Below are positions 63,976 to 64,000 of a DNA stretch of 64,000 bases, in pieces. A model generated the notes under the pieces. The model made no database searches. It worked only from the letters and a program-made list of their open reading frames with translations, and was not told where the DNA came from. The DNA lies in contig NC_079505.1 in assembly GCF_030052815.1 (NCBI RefSeq), forward strand, positions 11,033,650-11,097,649, in the 5' to 3' direction. Within the stretch, counting starts at the first letter, position 1; every line of letters starts with the position of its first letter. This stretch comes from Hevea brasiliensis. Lineage: Eukaryota > Streptophyta > Magnoliopsida > Malpighiales > Euphorbiaceae. The position numbers were made by a program, and so were the translations under genes.

Positions 63976-64000
63976 GTATTTATTTTTTTTGTTTATTTAT

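Noticed and set aside
1..64000. tRNA, rRNA or CRISPR features
   Set aside because: No cloverleaf with intact A and B boxes, no rRNA signature and no regularly spaced repeat array was seen, apart from the SINE relics listed.

Overview
This window is nuclear DNA from a flowering plant, almost certainly a eudicot. It is AT-rich, the genes are split by many short introns, Copia, Stowaway, CACTA-like and SINE-like repeats lie between and inside genes, and every intact gene belongs to a plant family (ZF-HD, KANADI, plant annexin, plant-type small purple acid phosphatase). A Malpighiales/Euphorbiaceae-like source is a loose guess from the style of the proteins and repeats, not something the sequence proves. 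All exon coordinates were worked out by hand from reading frame, GT/AG borders and family alignment from memory. Frame and phase close exactly for all five multi-exon genes.

Layout. 1-4.5 kb: AT-rich repeat debris, a decayed calmodulin copy (1647-2324, +) and an intact single-exon ZF-HD transcription factor (3981-4496, -) with a (GA)16 tract touching its start codon. 4.5-9.2 kb: repeats and miniature elements. 9.2-21.5 kb (-): a complete 20-exon dihydroxyacetone kinase / triokinase-FMN cyclase gene (593 aa) whose introns hold a MITE and an Au-type SINE relic. 21.5-30.3 kb: repeat-dominated intergenic DNA with a ~0.65-kb inverted repeat, a long TA microsatellite and one end of a CACTA-like element. 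30.4-37.5 kb (+): a six-exon KANADI transcription factor (409/410 aa). 37.5-41.6 kb: intergenic DNA with a Stowaway-type MITE. 41.6-50.5 kb (-): a six-exon annexin (316 aa) carrying a 4.8-kb Copia retrotransposon, inserted antisense in intron 2, with matching LTRs and target-site duplication. 50.5-55.9 kb: foldback elements and a G-box cluster. 55.9-61.2 kb (+): a seven-exon alpha/beta hydrolase of the monoacylglycerol-lipase-like group (405 aa). 62.9 kb to the edge (+): the first four exons of a small purple acid phosphatase whose promoter carries three PHR1-type P1BS motifs.

The genes do not form a pathway; this is an ordinary stretch of plant chromosome with unlinked functions (development: ZHD, KANADI; triose/flavin metabolism: DHA kinase; calcium and membrane: annexin, calmodulin relic; lipid: hydrolase; phosphate nutrition: PAP). 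I found no evidence of a wholly new gene system. The points most worth following are the clustered P1BS sites before the PAP, the mutation signature that disabled the young Copia copy, the long inverted repeat at 22.9-25.2 kb, and possible alternative protein forms (KANADI tandem acceptor, hydrolase upstream in-frame ATG).
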